A stretch of DNA of 64,000 nt from contig NC_132976.1 of NCBI RefSeq assembly GCF_047496725.1, positions 3,084,001 through 3,148,000 of the forward strand. The letters are read 5' to 3'. This stretch comes from Anoplolepis gracilipes (Eukaryota > Arthropoda > Insecta > Hymenoptera > Formicidae). Both the position numbers and the translations under genes were made by a program. Shown one piece after another: positions 11,827 through 24,501 of this stretch; position 1 is the first letter of the stretch, and each line of letters starts with the position of its first letter. Below the pieces are notes generated by a model. The model was not told where the DNA came from, did not search any database, and worked only from the letters and a program-made list of their open reading frames with translations.

Positions 11827-14800
11827 ATGGACCAGATCACACCTAAGGAAGTGAAGATTCTTGAGAATCCGGAGGATATCCAGGAGAGACGAGAGCAGGT
11901 GCTGGGGCGATATGCCAACTTCAAGGCGGAAGCGCGCAACAAGCGGGACAAGCTCGAGGACTCCCGTCGCTTTCAAGTACGTTACCTCCCATTTGGTTTC
12001 CAATAATAAAACGTTATAATTTTTTGACATTTGACATCTGACATTTCGACTTACTTTATTTTTACCTTCTATTTTCCAGTATTTTAAGCGAGATGCGGAT
12101 GAACTCGAAGGATGGATCTACGAGAAACTCCAGGCAGCATCGGATGAGAGTTACAAAGATCCGACCAATCTACAAGCAAAGATTCAGAAGCATCAGGCCT
12201 TTGAAGCGGAAGTCGCTGCTCATTCGAACGCTATCGTATTACTCGATAATACTGGCTCTGAAATGATAGCGCAACATCATTTTTCCAGCGATGTAATTCG
12301 CAAGAGATTAGGTATATTTAACTGTCAGAGATATTAATTCCTTTTATCGATTATTCTAATATATTGTCAAAGTGTCAGATACACTCTCTTTTAAGTTTTT
12401 ATTTACATGCAAGAATATTATAACTTTATTATTAATAATTTTTTGAATAATTTTATATTATATTTTATTTTATTATATTATTTTATATTTTTTATATTAC
12501 GTTTTATTTATTATTTTTATATTAAATAAACTAATATTCAATTATTTTTAAATTGTTACTCTCAAATTATTTTGGCATACTTTTAATTGAAAAGAGTGCA
12601 TTTTAATTACGAAACATACTGATTATATAGCAAGTTGATTGGTTTGTTAATGTATCTAATTATTTAGAGGAACTACATCGCCTGTGGGAGTTGCTGTTGT
12701 CTCGCTTGGCCGACAAGGGTCTGAAATTACAACAGGCTTTGGTTCTCGTACAGTTTATTCGTCACTGTGACGAGGTGATGTTTTGGATCCACGACAAAGA
12801 AGCTTTTGTAACGACCGATGAATTTGGACACGACTTGGAGCATGTGGAAGTGCTTCAAAGGAAATTTGACGAATTTCAAAAAGATATGGCCAGTCAAGAA
12901 TACAGAGTTACAGAGGTGAACGAGTTAGCAGACAAGTTGTTGTTAGACGGACATCCCGAACGCGACACCATTCTGCGCAGAAAGGAAGAACTCAATGAAT
13001 CTTGGCAGAGATTGAAACAACTGGCCACCCTGCGACAGGAAAAGCTCTTCGGGGCTCACGAGATCCAGAGATTCAATCGTGACGCTGATGAAACTATGGC
13101 CTGGATCGCGGAGAAAGATGTCGTTTTGTCGTCTGACGATTTCGGTCGAGATCTTGCCAGCGTTCAGACTTTGCAACGAAAGCACGAAGGTATCGAACGT
13201 GATTTGGCCGCTTTAGAAGATAAGGTATATACACTGGGTGCGGAAGCTGATCGTCTCGCCGCCATTCATGAAGCCGATCACTCCAAGCAGATTCAAGCTA
13301 AACGCGCAGAGATCTTGCAATCGTGGGAAAGTCTTACCGCAAAAGCGAAAGAGCGACGTCTCAAGCTCAACGAATCCTATTATCTGCATCGATTCTTAGC
13401 CGATTATCGCGACTTGGTATCATGGATGAATGATATGCGGGCTATTATTTCCGCGGACGAGCTAGCTAAAGACGTAGCGGGCGCCGAAGCTTTGGTCGAC
13501 AGACATCAAGAACACAAGGGTGAAATCGACGCTAGAGCCGATAGTTTTGATGCAACCACATTGGCTGGTAATAAGCTGTTGGAGAAAAAGCATTACGCTG
13601 CCGAGGAAGTGGCGCGAAAATTGAACTCTCTCGCCGACGATAAGTCATCTCTCTTGAGTCTATGGGAGAAGAGGCGTATCTTGTACGAGCAATGCGTGGA
13701 TTTACAGCTGTTTTACAGAGATACCGAACAAGCGGACGCGTGGATGGCAAAACAGGAAGCATTTCTTGCAAATGAAGATCTAGGAGATTCCCTCGACAGT
13801 GTGGAGGCGCTGATTAAGAAACACGAGGACTTTGACAAATCTTTGGCAGCTCAAGAGGAGAAGATCAAAGTGCTTGACGATTTCGCTGGAAAGTTAATCG
13901 AGGGTGAGCATTATGCTGCGGACGATGTGGCGCAACGACGGCAATTACTACTGGAAAGAAGAGCCATTCTCCTTGAGAAATCGGCTCAAAGACGCCGTCG
14001 TCTAGAGGACGCATACAAACTACAACAGTTCGAGAGGGATTGCGATGAAACTAAAGGCTGGGTTAATGAGAAACTTAAATTCGCTACCGATGACAGTTAC
14101 TTGGATCCAACAAATTTGAACGGTAAGGTTCAGAAGCATCAGAATTTCGAGCAAGAATTAAACGCAAACAAAACGCGCATGGAAGAGATGGTGGCTACCG
14201 GTCAGGAATTGATCGAAAGCGATCACTATGCCAGCGATCGCATACGCACCCGTACAGATGAAATTGTGACACTATGGGAGAGTTTGGCGCGAGCCACCGA
14301 GAAGAAAGGCGCGAAATTGCAGGAGGCTTCACAGCAGCAACAGTTCAACCGTACAGTAGAGGACATTGAATTGTGGCTCTCAGAAGTGGAAGGGCAACTC
14401 ATGTCGGAGGATTACGGCAAAGATCTGACTAGCGTTCAGAATTTGCAGAAGAAACACGCTCTTCTAGAAGCCGATGTGGGTTCTCACGCTGATAGAATAG
14501 ACAGTATCGCTCAAGCGGCAGAGCAGTTTGTCACATCGGGCCACTTTGACGCCGATAACATCAAAGCTAAGCAGGAACAATTGCAAGCTAGATACAGCGC
14601 CTTACAACGTCCCATGAGCGTGAGAAAACAAAGACTTCTGGACTCTCTTCAAGTGCAACAGCTGTTCAGAGATATCGAGGACGAGGAAGCATGGATTCGC
14701 GAGAAGGAACCGGTCGCGGCGTCCACCAATCGCGGCCGCGATCTGATTGGCGTCCAAAATCTCCAGAAGAAACATCAAGCTGTTCTCGCCGAAATCAATA

Positions 14801-17800
14801 ATCACGAGCCGAGAGTAGCCGCAGTATGTCAGGCGGGTTCAACGATGTTGCAAGAGGGACACTTCGCCGCTGAGGAGATCAATCAGCGATTGGCAGCTTT
14901 GGACGAACATTGGGGACAGCTAAAAGACAAGGCTCGGCAACGCAAGAACGATCTGGACGATTCGTTGCAGGCGCATCAGTATTTTGCCGACGCGAACGAG
15001 GCTGAATCGTGGATGAAAGAGAAACGTCCTATAGTGATGAACGGCGATTACGGAAAGGATGAAGATAGCTCTGAGGCTCTTCTAAAGAAGCACGAAGCCT
15101 TGGTCAGTGATTTGGAAGCGTTCGCGAGCACCATCGCGGCGCTAAGGGATCAAGCTGCGGCATGCAGACAGCAAGAGACTCCTACGGTTGACATCACCGG
15201 TAAGGAATGCGTCGTGGCTCTCTACGATTACACCGAGAAGTCTCCTAGAGAAGTATCTATGAAGAAGGGCGACACTCTGACTCTTCTCAACTCCAATAAC
15301 AAAGACTGGTGGAAAGTCGAAGTGAACGATCGTCAAGGTTTCGTACCGGCGGCGTACGTGAAGCGCGTGGAACCTGAAGCGGGTCTCAGCGCGTCTCAGC
15401 AGAACTTGGCTAGAGAGCAGAGCTCGATCGCCGCGCGACAAGCGCAGATTCAGGGACAGTACGATGATCTTTTGCGTCTAGCGCGCGAACGTCAAAACAA
15501 ACTCAATGAAACGGCTAAAGCTTATGTACTGGTGAGAGAGGCCGCTGAGTTGGCTACTTGGATCAAAGATAAGGAGAATCACGCGCAAGTGCAGGATGTC
15601 GGTGAGGATCTGGAACAGGTTGAGGTAATGCAGAAAAAGTTTGATGATTTTCAAGCCGATCTTAAAGCGAACGAGGTACGTTTGGCCGAGATGAATGAAA
15701 TCGCCGTACAGCTGATGAGTCTCGGGCAGACCGAAGCAGCATTGAAAATTCAGACACAGATTCAGGATCTGAACGAGAAATGGACCAGTCTGCAAACACT
15801 CACTGCGGAACGTGCTAATCAGCTCGGTTCCGCTCACGAAGTGCAACGATTCCATCGCGACGTTGACGAGACCAAAGATTGGATTCGCGAGAAAGATGCG
15901 GCGTTGAATAATGACGACTTGGGCAAGGATTTGCGCAGCGTTCAGGCTCTACAGCGTAAACATGAAGGTTTGGAGAGAGATTTGGCGGCTCTGGGAGATA
16001 AGATCAAGCAACTTGATGAAACGGCTAATCGCTTGATGCAATCGCATCCGGAGACTGCCGAACAAACATACGCCAAACAGAAGGAGATCAACGAAGAGTG
16101 GACCCAACTAACAGCCAAAGCTAACAGCAGGAAAGAAAAGCTTCTCGACTCATATGATCTGCAACGATTCCTCAGCGATTATCGTGATTTAATGGCTTGG
16201 ATCAATTCGATGATGGGCTTGGTTGCTTCCGAGGAACTCGCGTCGGACGTCACGGGTGCCGAGGCGTTACTCGAACGTCACCAGGTAAAACATTCCCCAT
16301 TATAGAATAATCGAATACAATCATACCATCACTCATTTGGCGAATCGTTTACAAGTCATTTAAATTATAGAATCACAGAGCAGAGATAGACGCGCGTTAT
16401 GGCATACTTCCAGAGGTATATAAGAACGTTTGAGCATGTATCGAGGAAGTCGCGGATTTGCTGACGAGAATGTCTAAAATTAATCTCGCGTAGTCCGCCT
16501 CGTTAATGATGTTTTGTTCTTTTTTTTTCTTGTACGAGAGGAAGCGCTGTGCCGATGTTTTCTGCAATGAAAATACTGCCTATTAACAGTTTGAGTATTT
16601 TCGATGCTTCTCGCGTAATTGCTGCCTTTCTGCTTATCGTAATATCTACTGCCGAATGGATTTGATCGTACATAACAAATAGGATTGCATATTGACACCA
16701 ACAACTCGAAAACATGAGTCGTGTGTGATTTTATTTTATTAAATTCTTTTCGTTTTTTTTATAGGAGCATCGAATGGAGATAGACGCCAGAGCGGGTACT
16801 TTTCAGGCGTTCGAATTATTTGGTCAACAGCTGTTGCAATCTAGTCACTACGCCAGTGTGGAAATATTGGAAAAACTTGAGTCTATGACCGAGGCGCGAC
16901 AGGAGCTGGAGAAGGCCTGGATCCAACGGCGTATGCAACTCGATCAGAATCTCGAGTTGCAATTGTTCTGCAGAGATTGCGAGCAGGCGGAGAATTGGAT
17001 GAGTGCGCGAGAGGCTTTCCTCAGCAGTGCGGATGCGGTGGACAGCAGTGACAATGTCGAGGCTCTCATCAAGAAACACGAAGATTTCGATAAGGCGATT
17101 AACGCGCACGAAGAGAAGATTGCTACTTTACAAACCCTAGCTGATCAGCTGATCGCCGCCGAGCATTACGCCGCCAAACCAATCGACGAAAGACGTTGCC
17201 AGGTATTGGATCGCTGGCGGCATTTAAAGGACGCTCTTATCGAGAAACGCTCCAAGCTAGGCGAGTCTCAGACCTTGCAGCAATTCTCCCGCGACGCCGA
17301 CGAGATGGAAAATTGGATCGCCGAAAAACTTCAGCTGGCTACCGAGGAGAATTACAAGGATCCCGCCAATATACAGTCCAAGCATCAGAAACATCAAGCT
17401 TTCGAGGCCGAATTGGCTGCGAACGCGGACCGAATTCAGTCGGTGCTCGCCATGGGAGGTAATTTGATCGAGAAGCATCAGTGTGCCGGCTCGGAAGATG
17501 CAGTACAGAAGAGACTAGCGTCCATCGCTGACCAATGGGAATATCTTACGCAAAAGACCACAGAGAAGTCGATGAAATTGAAGGAAGCTAATAAGCAACG
17601 TACTTATATCGCCGCCGTGAAAGATCTCGATTTCTGGCTTGGAGAAGTTGAGAGTTTGCTCACGTCCGAAGACGCTGGTAAGGACCTGGCCTCAGTACAG
17701 AATCTCATGAAGAAGCATCAACTTGTCGAGGCAGATATACAAGCGCACGAAGAGAGGATCAAAGATATGAATGCACAAGCCGATTCGTTGATTGAAAGTG

Positions 17801-20368
17801 GCCAGTTCGATGCCGCTGGTATTCAGGAGAAACGACAGAGCATAAACGAGCGTTACGAGCGAATCAGAAATTTAGCCGCGCATAGACAAGCAAGACTTAA
17901 TGAGGCCAACACTCTACATCAATTCTTCCGCGACATCGCCGATGAAGAGTCTTGGATCAAGGAAAAAAAGCTTCTCGTTGGATCGGATGATTACGGCCGT
18001 GATCTCACTGGCGTGCAGAACCTGAAGAAGAAACATAAAAGATTGGAAGCTGAACTCGGTAGTCACGAACCTGCCATACAAGCCGTTCAAGAAGCGGGAG
18101 AGAAATTGATGGACGTCTCAAATCTGGGAGTACCCGAAATTGAGCAGCGTTTAAAACTTCTCAATCAGGCGTGGGCCGAACTAAAGCAATTGGCTGCCAC
18201 TAGAGGACAAAAGTTGGACGAATCCTTAACATATCAGCAGTTCCTCGCCAAAGTCGAAGAGGAGGAAGCGTGGATTACAGAAAAGCAGCAATTACTCTCC
18301 GTCGAGGATTACGGCGACACAATGGCCGCTGTTCAGGGTCTCTTGAAAAAGCACGATGCATTCGAGACTGATTTCGCGGCTCACGGTGAACGTTGCAAGG
18401 ATATTTGCGAGGCCGGGGAGACGCTGATCAAGGCTGGCAATCATCGAGCGGACGCTATTAGTCAGAGATGCGCGCAACTGCGCAACAAACTGGAGCAACT
18501 TGGAGCTCTCGCGGCCCGCAGGAAGACGCGGTTGAATGACAATTCGGCATACTTGCAGTTTATGTGGAAGGCTGATGTAGTCGAATCGTGGATTGCCGAC
18601 AAGGAGACCCACGTGCGCTCCGAAGAGTTTGGCCGAGATTTGTCCACCGTACAGACTCTACTCACAAAACAGGAGACGTTCGACGCCGGTCTTCACGCGT
18701 TCGAACACGAAGGTATCCAGAATATCACCTCGTTGAAGGAAATGCTCGTCGATTCCGGTCATGATCAGACACCCAGTATACAAAAACGTCATGCCGATGT
18801 CATTACTCGTTGGCAGAAACTGTTGGCTGATTCTGACGCGAGGAAACAGCGTCTGTTGAGAATGCAGGATCAGTTCAGACAAATCGAGGAACTGTATCTG
18901 ACATTTGCGAAGAAGGCGTCCGCTTTCAACTCTTGGTTCGAGAACGCCGAGGAGGATCTGACGGATCCGGTGCGTTGCAACAGTATCGAGGAGATTCGCG
19001 CTCTTCGCGAGGCGCACGCACAGTTCCAGGCCAGTTTGTCCTCTGCTGAAGCCGATTTCCAAGCCTTGGCCGCTCTTGACAGGCAAATCAAGAGCTTCAA
19101 CGTTGGGCCCAATCCATACACGTGGTTTACGATGGAGGCTTTGGAGGATACTTGGCGTAACTTGCAGAAGATTATTAAGGAACGCGACGTTGAACTCGCG
19201 AAGGAAGCTCAGCGACAAGAGGAGAACGATAAATTACGTAAGGAATTCGCCAAGCACGCCAACGCCTTCCATCAATGGCTCGCGGAAACAAGGTTTGCAT
19301 CTTGATTTTGAAAAAAATATTTATTCACTTTCTTTTAAATATATATATATATAAACGTAAATTATCTTTTTTTTTTATAGAACATCCATGATGGAAGGAT
19401 CTGGATCTTTAGAACAGCAACTGGAAGCTACCAAGGTTTGTGTAATTGAAACAAACATTTCTTATAAATATTAAAAACACTTCATTATGTTACATATAAA
19501 TTACATATACAAATTTGTACAGCGAAAAACTCAAGAGGTTCGCGCACGTCGTCAAGACCTGAAAAAGATTGAAGATCTGGGAGCTATTTTAGAGGAGCAT
19601 CTAATTCTGGACAATCGTTATACGGAGCACAGTACCGTGGGATTGGCACAGCAATGGGACCAGTTGGATCAACTCGGAATGCGCATGCAACACAATTTGG
19701 AGCAGCAAATTCAAGCCCGAAATCAATCCGGTGTGTCTGAGGATGCGCTCAAAGAATTCTCCATGATGTTCAAGCACTTTGACAAGGATAAGAGTGGTCG
19801 TCTGAATCATCAAGAATTCAAATCGTGCCTGAGAGCTTTGGGTTATGATCTGCCCATGATGGAAGAAGGACAACCTGATCCAGAATTCGAGAACATACTA
19901 GGTTTCGTTCACTTTAAATTCTTCTCCGATATTATTTTAGACATCAATTTTTAATAAATTTTTTGTTACCATTCACAGACATCGTAGATCCTAATAGAGA
20001 TGGCTACGTATCACTGCAAGAGTACATGGCGTTTATGATCAGCAAGGAAACAGAGAATGTTCAAAGCTCGGAGGAAATAGAGAACGCTTTCCGAGCCATC
20101 ACCGCAGCAGATCGGCCATATGTCACAAAGGAGGAATTATATGCTGTAAGTGCAAATATACTACAGAGTATTCAGAGATCTGGACTGCACTCATTCTTAC
20201 ATTTCAATGTGAATATAATTTATCTTCTTTTCTGTTTAGAACCTCACAAAAGAGATGGCCGACTACTGTGTCGCTCGTATGAAACCTTACGTAGATCCCA
20301 AATCGGAACGACCGATAACGGCAGCATTGGATTATATAGAATTTACACGCACTCTTTTCCAGAATTAA
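11827..20368 (+). CDS. alpha-Spec: Alpha-spectrin
   Basis: Eight coding exons: 11827-11976, 12080-12311, 12668-16284, 16765-19292, 19381-19435, 19523-19901, 19979-20145 and 20240-20368. They give 2418 residues, close to the 2415 of the fly protein. The start MDQITPKEVKILENPEDIQERREQ is the normal family N-terminus. Tandem spectrin repeats (triple-helix, with RDxDExxxWIxEK and GRDLxSVQxLxxKH signatures) fill most of the protein. An SH3 domain sits at about residues 971-1030 (ALYDY near its start, DWWKVE in the middle). The C-terminus has EF-hands: DKDKSGRLNHQEF near residue 2282 and DPNRDGYVSLQEY, which straddles the last introns. With beta-spectrin it forms the sub-membrane actin cross-linking tetramer. 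Exon 3 (3617 bases) and exon 4 (2528 bases) are unusually long. AATAAA at 20815-20820 may end the transcript. A 45-base in-frame segment in the 16285-16764 intron is listed separately. Confidence 0.97.
16371..16415 (+). other. alpha-Spec: Putative alternative microexon of alpha-spectrin
   Basis: The segment lies inside the intron between exons 3 and 4, is preceded by TTATAG and followed by GTATAT. It is 45 bases in phase 0 and encodes NHRAEIDARYGILPE. The first residues of exon 4 are EHRMEIDARAGTFQ, so the segment resembles a duplicate of the start of exon 4. The shared EIDAR core is kept, while codons differ at synonymous positions. Inclusion as a cassette would add 15 residues after residue 1333. 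If combined with the acceptor-like TTTTCAG ending at 16806, it would instead replace 14 residues by 15. Transcript evidence is lacking. Confidence 0.55.
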
Positions 20369-21013
20369 TTATGCATTCATATATACATGCGTGTTATATA
20401 GTAATATTTTTCGGAGCTTATTAAATTATAACCGCGCGTTAAACAGCATTAAGCTGTTGCACAGTTCTTTCTTTTTAATACCATGCATGACTAATGTCTT
20501 TATATATTAACCTACATATATTATTACATAGAGTATTTGCATAGATTGTGATTTAACTTTACTTAGACCGTCTGGCTGATATATGTAACGAATATGTTTA
20601 TATTTTCAATAGAGTGAAAAAAAAAGCAAAATTTCTTCTAACATACTATGCATTTAACACCTGCATTTTTAAAAATATATTCAATTTAATATTGTGAAAT
20701 ATATTTAGTTCAATTTAATATATTTTAAAGATACACATATATTCTGTATACGTATCTTTAAATGTTCCTCATATCAGTTAGTTTTGGTCTAATACTTCTC
20801 ATATTATTCTTTGAAATAAATGCATTTAACATGTGTTATATATTGACTTTGTTTTTATTTAATAAGAATCCCTAAATGTGCAAGTTCTTAAGTTTTCATG
20901 TAAATTTTTTTATATTCATGATTAAAAGAAATGTTTATTTTAGTAGTAAAATTAATAGAAAGAAATGAATAAAAATAAAAAAATGAATGTTGCAGAAGAA
21001 TTTTTTTTTAATC

Positions 21014-23524
21014 TTATTGAGCAACTGGATTTACAACCATTTGAGATTTTTCTTGTATTATTTGTTCAGCGCGATATACTTTCCAGCATATTAAATAATC
21101 CCTCGCTACTTTGAACAGAGTGTAATAATTTATAATTAATAACAGTGTCATCGAAATTACTTGATACCATTCAGTTATCCGTAATAAAATAAGCAGTTGA
21201 ACGCCCACCAATAACAACTGCAGTCCCAATAGTGAACATAGCAACATTGTTGGATTATTGAATAAGGCCTATGCAAGAAAGAGAGAGAGAAAAACGTATA
21301 CCAATTAGTATATTAAGTGTGTCATAATTTTCATTATTCATAACAATAAGATATCGTACATGGAATCTATAGTGATTTAGATTACCCGGTTCCGCTGCCG
21401 TACACAAACCTTCCGAACGATATATCTCTCGATTATGCTTTACGATTGATCCGTGAGGCCACAATACCGTGTCATTCCACGGTTGGGCGTATATGTGATT
21501 ATTTCGGTTTTCTATTTTAACCCATCGGCCTAAATGTAGCGCCGCCCTATGTAGCACATCGCAATATCTGAAAATCAATAAACAACATGTGTATTCTTGC
21601 GGATTTTGGATTTGGCTAAGATCATTTTTACAGTTGAAAAAGCTTATTTTGTATACTATACATATAATAATATATAATTATATTACATAGGCAGTAATAA
21701 TATTTATAAAATATATGCAAAGTATTTATAATAATTATTTAAATATTTTATAAATATTTATCAAAATATTTCATAAATATGTTTATAATCTTACAACAAA
21801 CAGAGCATAAAATATATTTATGATAAATCATATATATATATGATTTATCATAAATATTTCAGTAAATATTTGAAAAATATTAATTTTGTTACTTATTTCT
21901 TTCATTTTACTAATGAATATTATATAAAATATTTAATCTATATTTTAATAATATGTTAAATACAGTTTCTAAGATTTCTTTCTCTTAATGTATATAAATT
22001 TGTATAAAATATTTATATTTAAAAAAGTAAATAGTAAAAATAATTGTAAATATTTATCATACAGTGTTCTAAATAATATATATATATATATTAGGATATT
22101 GTATATTATCTATGTGATATATAACTATATTAATATTATATTATTCACCTGACAGGATAAGACTGAGCAAAGCATGCGCTTATTCGTCCAAGCCAGAACA
22201 AAATTACATGTTGCACCACCCATGGTATATTAAAATGTAAATGCGGTGGTACAAAGATGATGGGTGCGATTCCACAAACGTACGCACTACCAGAGGACGA
22301 GAACAAAGCTCGCTTTAATCGTCGATTAAAGTCAGATCTAAGGGTGAATACTTCTGCCCGGATGGCCGACGCATTTAGCGAACAATTGTGTAAAGGTTTA
22401 TCTGCACACGAGAAGAGTGGTATCGCACTTTAAACTTTAGAAATGAATGACAGATGAAGTGTGCGATGTGGCGTGTCACTTGCCTAATAGATATTTCGTT
22501 TTCCGTTCCTCTTTTCCACAAGAGAATGATGTGGAAATGTCGAAAAATGGTGCCGCACTTATTCCAAACATGACAAAATATACCGACAAACTTCTGAAAC
22601 AAATGTATATCATAAACAATATCTCCTCGTTCCTATCTCTCTAATTTTAATTCCAATGATATATAAATATGATCTGTTAATATATAATAATATAAAATAA
22701 CTTATGAGTTATTATTTAAAATATTAATATGATTAAAAGAGAAACACACGGATAACACAAATAAAAAATCTTCATAGAGTTATGCCTCTCAGCCATGTGA
22801 TAAAGACACCAGCACAGTATGCTCATTACAGTAATTAATAAAGATATTCTGAAATAAAATTATATAAATATTAAACTATTTTAATATTGTCTCACATATC
22901 TTATAAATATAAATTATCCAGTGATGACTCATAATACAATACCTCATAATCTTTTGGATTGCAGGTAACCATCGAACTGGCAATGACATATCAATGAATT
23001 GACGTAAAAGTGTATAAACAAATCTACGTGCCACCATTGTAAAAATAAATACAAGCAGATAAGGATCTATCAAATAAAAATTCTGAAACATCAACATAAT
23101 TTGAAATAATCAATATATAGACTGTAATTATCTTTCTTAAATTATTTATAAAAATGCTTTAGTGCATATATATAAAATTTTCTATAAACATATAAAAGTA
23201 ACGTACCATACTATAATTATTGTACGAATCTGGTAACCACCATACAGTTCTATAAAGATTAAGCAGTTGCAGACAAGCTGCGACAATTGAGATGGCCAGG
23301 GATAGTGCTTCGAAGGTCAATTGTCCGTCGACCGGCACTACGGGTATAGGAACGTGCTTTGGTGCCAGAGATTTCCCGCCGTAAATCTCGTCAAGCCTCT
23401 TGTCATCCACGCCACCTCCGATCGTCCTTTCACCGCTGTTGCTCCTTCCGTTGACGTTCGCAGATCCGGAATATCTCCCGTAAGGGCCAGCTCGACCGGC
23501 AGCATTTCGTCTGCCACCAGGCAT
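21014..23524 (-). CDS. TMEM39A: TMEM39A orthologue, multipass ER membrane protein
   Basis: Seven exons: 23524-23207, 23082-22943, 22848-22750, 22593-22480, 22427-22149, 21567-21360 and 21268-21014. They give 470 residues. The start MPGGRRN matches the vertebrate MPGGRRG start. Further family blocks are NLYRTVWWLP, LIDPYLLVFIFTMVARR, VYFVMFGISAAPFFDI, RAEVFTLRSDFNRRLKRALF, YCDVLHRAALHLGRW, WPHGSIVKHNREIYR and, near the end, INYYTLFKVARD. Several hydrophobic helices are visible (around the first, second and third exons and the last exon). Vertebrate TMEM39A is an ER protein linked to SAC1/PI4P traffic and autophagy, and the worm homologue supports collagen secretion. The 52-base intron at 22479-22428 is very short; it is needed to avoid a stop and keeps phase. 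The gene stands tail to tail with alpha-spectrin, 650 bases apart. Confidence 0.92.
21690..22075 (-). repeat. Dispersed AT-rich repeat, copy 1 (in TMEM39A intron)
   Basis: Read on the minus strand, this block aligns along most of its length with 49410-49758 read on the plus strand. Shared blocks include AACATATTATTAAAATATAG, AAATAATTATTATAAATACT, TTATGATAAATC and ATTTTATAAATATT, in the same order. It lies in the intron 22148-21568. Within it, 21814-21857 is a perfect palindrome centred on a short TA run. No coding frame is present. I see no clear terminal inverted repeats. Confidence 0.7.
21814..21857. repeat. Perfect 44-base palindrome
   Basis: ATATTTATGATAAATCATAT is followed by its exact reverse complement. 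The arms are 22 bases with no spacer. The related copy near 49632 has only one arm (TTTATGATAAATC) followed by TTCATGATCTG, so the palindrome is specific to this copy. Confidence 0.9.
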
Positions 23525-23747
23525 GTTTCATGTGTGCATTTATTATTCCTTCTGACGTTCGAGGGACACGCGAGCTCCTTTATTATCCCATTGATTTCTG
23601 ATGACACATGACGAACACGTGTCACGACGCTTTCAAGAGACAATGTTTCTATCGAGGACAGCTTTTTCTCTTCCGTCGTAGTTTTTCCGACATGTTTATT
23701 ATGTCACTGTCAACAAAACACATGATAATTTGCAATATATATGTCGC

Positions 23748-23790
23748 GAGAGAGAGAGAGAGGGAGAGAGAGAGAGAAAGAGAAAGAGAA
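23748..23790 (+). repeat. GA microsatellite upstream of TMEM39A
   Basis: A nearly uninterrupted GA/GAAA run of about 43 bases lies 225 bases upstream of the TMEM39A start. In insects such runs can bind GAGA-type factors, but low-complexity origin is enough to explain it. The short ORFs crossing it are artefacts. Confidence 0.8.
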
Positions 23791-23999
23791 TTCACATTTA
23801 TATTTAAGTACAAAATCTTGACAAAGTATTTTCTTCTTTTTCTTTTTTTTAAGATAAGAGTTGATAAAGTTAAAATTATCGCTCGCAATATGTTGACAAA
23901 AAGAGTTACGAATTTTTTTTTTTAAGGTTAAGAACCCTCCCCCCCCTCATATGCAAAAACAGCGTGATGCGCATGCGCATACACATGCGCCGTTTAATA

Positions 24000-24117
24000 G
24001 GCGTGTTCGGGGAGACGCTATTAGCGCTAACAACGTCGCTCTATTTTTGTTCAACTTTTAATAAATAACAAAGATAGAATGACACTGTTAGCGCTAATAG
24101 TGTCTCCCCGAACGCAC
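24000..24117. mobile_element. Short inverted-repeat element (about 118 bases)
   Basis: The left arm GCGTGTTCGGGGAGACGCTA continues TTAGCGCTAACA. The right arm is its reverse complement with few mismatches (TGTTAGCGCTAATAGTGTCT then CCCCGAACGCAC). The two arms of about 31 bases enclose a spacer of about 55 bases. The element is GC-rich compared with its surroundings. It has no coding capacity. The size and structure fit a miniature inverted-repeat transposable element or its end product. Confidence 0.75.
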
Positions 24118-24501
24118 CCAATGTAATACATACATGCCATATGACATATGACATATATGTTGTCATTTACCACTTCTAACCACTTCTAGTCTCAATAGCA
24201 TTCGGGTGAAGGCAAATAGTAAAAAATATAGCATAGTAAAAAAATATCTAATTGTTCGAACAATCATTTATCTAAACAAAGTATCTAATTGTTTATCGTG
24301 TTCTTGTGTGTATAAAAGAAATCAAGCCTGTATTTATAAGGTATGCACTTACACAAATGCACTTATACAAATTATAGGTGTTTAAAAATTAAAACATGCT
24401 AAATGGCACAATGTTACACTGTGTCATCTATGTCTTGCTTGAAAAATGCCTATATTAATGTTAAGAATCCTCTATATTAATATTGAATATATATAATTAC
24501 A

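Noticed and set aside
18658..19218. 186-codon reverse-strand frame in alpha-spectrin
   Set aside because: Antisense shadow of a long coding exon; codon pattern follows the spectrin frame.
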